Assembly (NCBI GenBank): GCA_023415715.1
Contig: JAEZJP010000203.1
Coordinates: 1 to 7,065, forward strand
Origin: Bacillota bacterium
Lineage (GTDB): Bacteria; Bacillota; Clostridia; Christensenellales; Aristaeellaceae
Length of the DNA: 7,065 bases
Reading direction: 5' to 3'
The notes below the pieces were generated by a model that saw only the letters and a program-made list of their open reading frames with translations, made no database searches and had not been told where the DNA came from. This document shows, piece by piece, positions 5,907 to 7,065 of the stretch; position 1 is the stretch's first letter, and every line of letters starts with the position of its first letter. A program made the translations under genes and the position numbers.

Positions 5907-5931
5907 AGGGAAGGGGCCGCGCCCCTCCCCT
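5907..5931 (-). terminator. GC-rich hairpin between rpoD and the mutS-like gene; possible weak terminator/attenuator
   Basis: AGGGAAGGGGC (5907-5917) pairs with GCCCCTCCCCT (5921-5931) at 10 of 11 positions around a CGC loop. On the transcribed minus strand the stem is followed by TCTTGCAT, a poor U-tract, so termination is probably partial at best. It starts 35 bp after the rpoD stop. It could lower expression of the downstream genes relative to rpoD, or protect the 3' end of a processed rpoD mRNA. No good promoter was seen between it and the mutS-like start. Confidence 0.45.
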
Positions 5932-5965
5932 CCATTGAATTGCTGTTTGTGTTTTTACGCAAGGT

Positions 5966-7048
5966 TCAATCCAGATAGTCTTTCAGCTTTTTGCTGCGGC
6001 TGGGGTGGCGCAGTTTGCGAAGCGCCTTTGCCTCGATTTGGCGGATGCGCTCACGGGTGACGTTGAACTCCCGGCCCACTTCCTCCAGGGTGCGCTGGCG
6101 GCCATCGTCCAGGCCAAACCGCAGGCGGAGCACTTTTTCTTCCCGGGGGGTCAATGTATCCAGCACGTCCAAAAGCTGTTCCTTCATCAAGGAGAAGGAA
6201 GCGGCTTCCGCAGGGGCGGGGGCGTCGTCATCAGGGATAAAGTCTCCCAGGTGGCTGTCTTCCTCTTCACCGATGGGTGTTTCCAGCGAAACGGGCTCCT
6301 GGGCGATTTTGATGATTTCCCTTACCTTGCCCTCGCTGATGGCCATGGATTTTGCAATCTCTTCCGGTGTGGGTTCCCGGCCATATTCCTGCAAAAGCTG
6401 CCGGGAAACACGGATAAGCTTGTTGATGGTCTCCACCATATGTACGGGGATGCGGATGGTTCTCGCCTGGTCCGCTATGGCGCGGGTGATTGCCTGCCTG
6501 ATCCACCAGGTGGCATAGGTGGAGAATTTATAGCCCTTACGGTAATCGAATTTCTCCACAGCCTTGATAAGCCCCAGGTTGCCCTCCTGGATCAGGTCCA
6601 GAAACAGCATGCCGCGGCCCACATAACGCTTGGCAATGGATACCACCAGGCGGAGGTTCGCTTCCGCCAGCTTGCGCTTGGCGTCATCGTCGCCCTGCTC
6701 CATACGCTGGGCAATTTCAATTTCCTCATCGGCTGTCAAAAGGGGAACCTTGCCGATTTCTTTTAGGTACATACGTACCGGGTCATCGATAGAGATGCCT
6801 TCCGGTACGGAAAGATCGATTTTCTCCAGCGGTTCGGCAATCAGCTCCGGCTCGGTGGGGTCCAGTTCGTTGACCACATCCACGCCAAGAGCTTCAAAGG
6901 TTTCCAATATTTTATCGAATTGGTCAGGCTCAATCTCGAACTCCACCAACTGGTTCATGATGTCCTTGTACGTCATGGTCCCTTTGGTTTTTCCCTGCTC
7001 ATACAGGTCGTTGAGTTTGGCTTGACGTGCATCGGGCGTCATGCTCAA
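5966..7048 (-). CDS. rpoD: RNA polymerase primary sigma factor RpoD/SigA
   Basis: This is the housekeeping sigma factor that directs RNA polymerase to most promoters. The 360-aa product has a short region 1.1-like N-terminus (1-80), region 1.2 starting DDPVRMYLKEIGKVPLL (88-104), region 2 with NLRLVVSIAKRYVGRGM (131-147), DLIQEGNLGLIKAVEKFDY (151-169) and the -10-binding YKFSTYATWWIRQAITRAI (173-191), region 3 with IPVHMVETINKL (200-211), the acidic 3.2 linker (261-280), and region 4 with the -35-binding helix-turn-helix LEEVGREFNVTRERIRQIEA (321-340). Length and domain set are those of Bacillota SigA. AAAGGAG (7057-7063) lies 8 nt before TTG 7048, the chosen start; TTG 7051 (5 nt) is also possible. 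GTG 7057 overlaps the ribosome binding site and ATG 7042 is 14 nt away. dnaG probably lies upstream, outside the window. Confidence 0.97.
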   Translation of the reverse strand: MSMTPDARQAKLNDLYEQGKTKGTMTYKDIMNQLVEFEIEPDQFDKILETFEALGVDVVNELDPTEPELIAEPLEKIDLSVPEGISIDDPVRMYLKEIGKVPLLTADEEIEIAQRMEQGDDDAKRKLAEANLRLVVSIAKRYVGRGMLFLDLIQEGNLGLIKAVEKFDYRKGYKFSTYATWWIRQAITRAIADQARTIRIPVHMVETINKLIRVSRQLLQEYGREPTPEEIAKSMAISEGKVREIIKIAQEPVSLETPIGEEEDSHLGDFIPDDDAPAPAEAASFSLMKEQLLDVLDTLTPREEKVLRLRFGLDDGRQRTLEEVGREFNVTRERIRQIEAKALRKLRHPSRSKKLKDYLD

Positions 7049-7056
7049 CAAAATCA

Positions 7057-7063
7057 CTCCTTT
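7057..7063 (-). promoter_or_regulatory. Ribosome binding site that decides the rpoD start
   Basis: AAAGGAG on the minus strand is followed by the in-frame candidates GTG 7057, TTG 7051, TTG 7048 and ATG 7042. Only the TTG codons lie at normal distance (5 and 8 nt); GTG overlaps the site itself and ATG is 14 nt away. A TTG start is therefore the best reading. Confidence 0.6.
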
Positions 7064-7065
7064 TC

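Noticed and set aside
6005..6766. 253-codon plus-strand open frame opposite rpoD
   Set aside because: It is antisense to the highly conserved sigma factor regions, whose codon bias keeps the opposite strand open; the translation has no recognisable domain and no suitable ribosome binding site was found.

Overview
The window looks like a chromosomal segment of a Gram-positive, clostridia-like (Bacillota) bacterium with a mid-range GC content. The main evidence is the minus-strand gene order: rpoD (primary sigma factor, SigA type), then trmK, a Nif3-like gene and a C4 zinc-ribbon coiled-coil gene. The rpoD, trmK, nif3 order is the familiar Bacillota 'macromolecular synthesis' neighbourhood (dnaG, rpoD, trmK, nif3 in many members); dnaG would be expected just beyond the right edge. 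Strong AGGAGG-type ribosome binding sites and a TTG start on rpoD fit the same assignment. Genus cannot be decided from this sequence.

Right part (1973-7065, all minus strand, transcribed right to left): rpoD at 5966-7048; a 93-bp gap with a GC-rich hairpin; a MutS-like ATPase with predicted membrane helices (4172-5872); trmK overlapping its 3' end (3514-4215); a short-form Nif3 family gene sharing an ATGA stop/start overlap with trmK (2741-3517); and, after 63 bp, a zinc-ribbon coiled-coil gene (1973-2677). Close spacing and overlaps suggest one transcription unit, with the rpoD/mutS-like hairpin as a possible attenuation point. A bidirectional terminator (about 1922-1950) closes the unit and also serves the convergent gene to its left. 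The unit joins core transcription (RpoD), tRNA modification (TrmK) and conserved proteins of poorly known role.

Left part (1-1897, plus strand) is more loosely packed and accessory in character: the 3' end of an SDR-family NAD-dependent epimerase/dehydratase gene (1-360), a 386-bp gene-poor gap, an orphan 154-aa hypothetical gene (747-1211), another 245-bp gap, and a GNAT acetyltransferase gene (1457-1897).

The most unusual DNA is in the 361-746 gap. It holds an imperfect inverted repeat with arms of about 40 bp (393-431 and 681-721) bounded by TA dinucleotides, which looks like a miniature inverted-repeat element of about 0.33 kb. Inside it lies a second, nearly perfect 80-bp palindrome (463-542), whose halves can each fold as small hairpins. 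This nested arrangement, the membrane-anchored MutS-like protein beside rpoD, and the unusual trmK start are the items most worth a second look. No CRISPR array, rRNA, tRNA, phage gene or defence system was seen.
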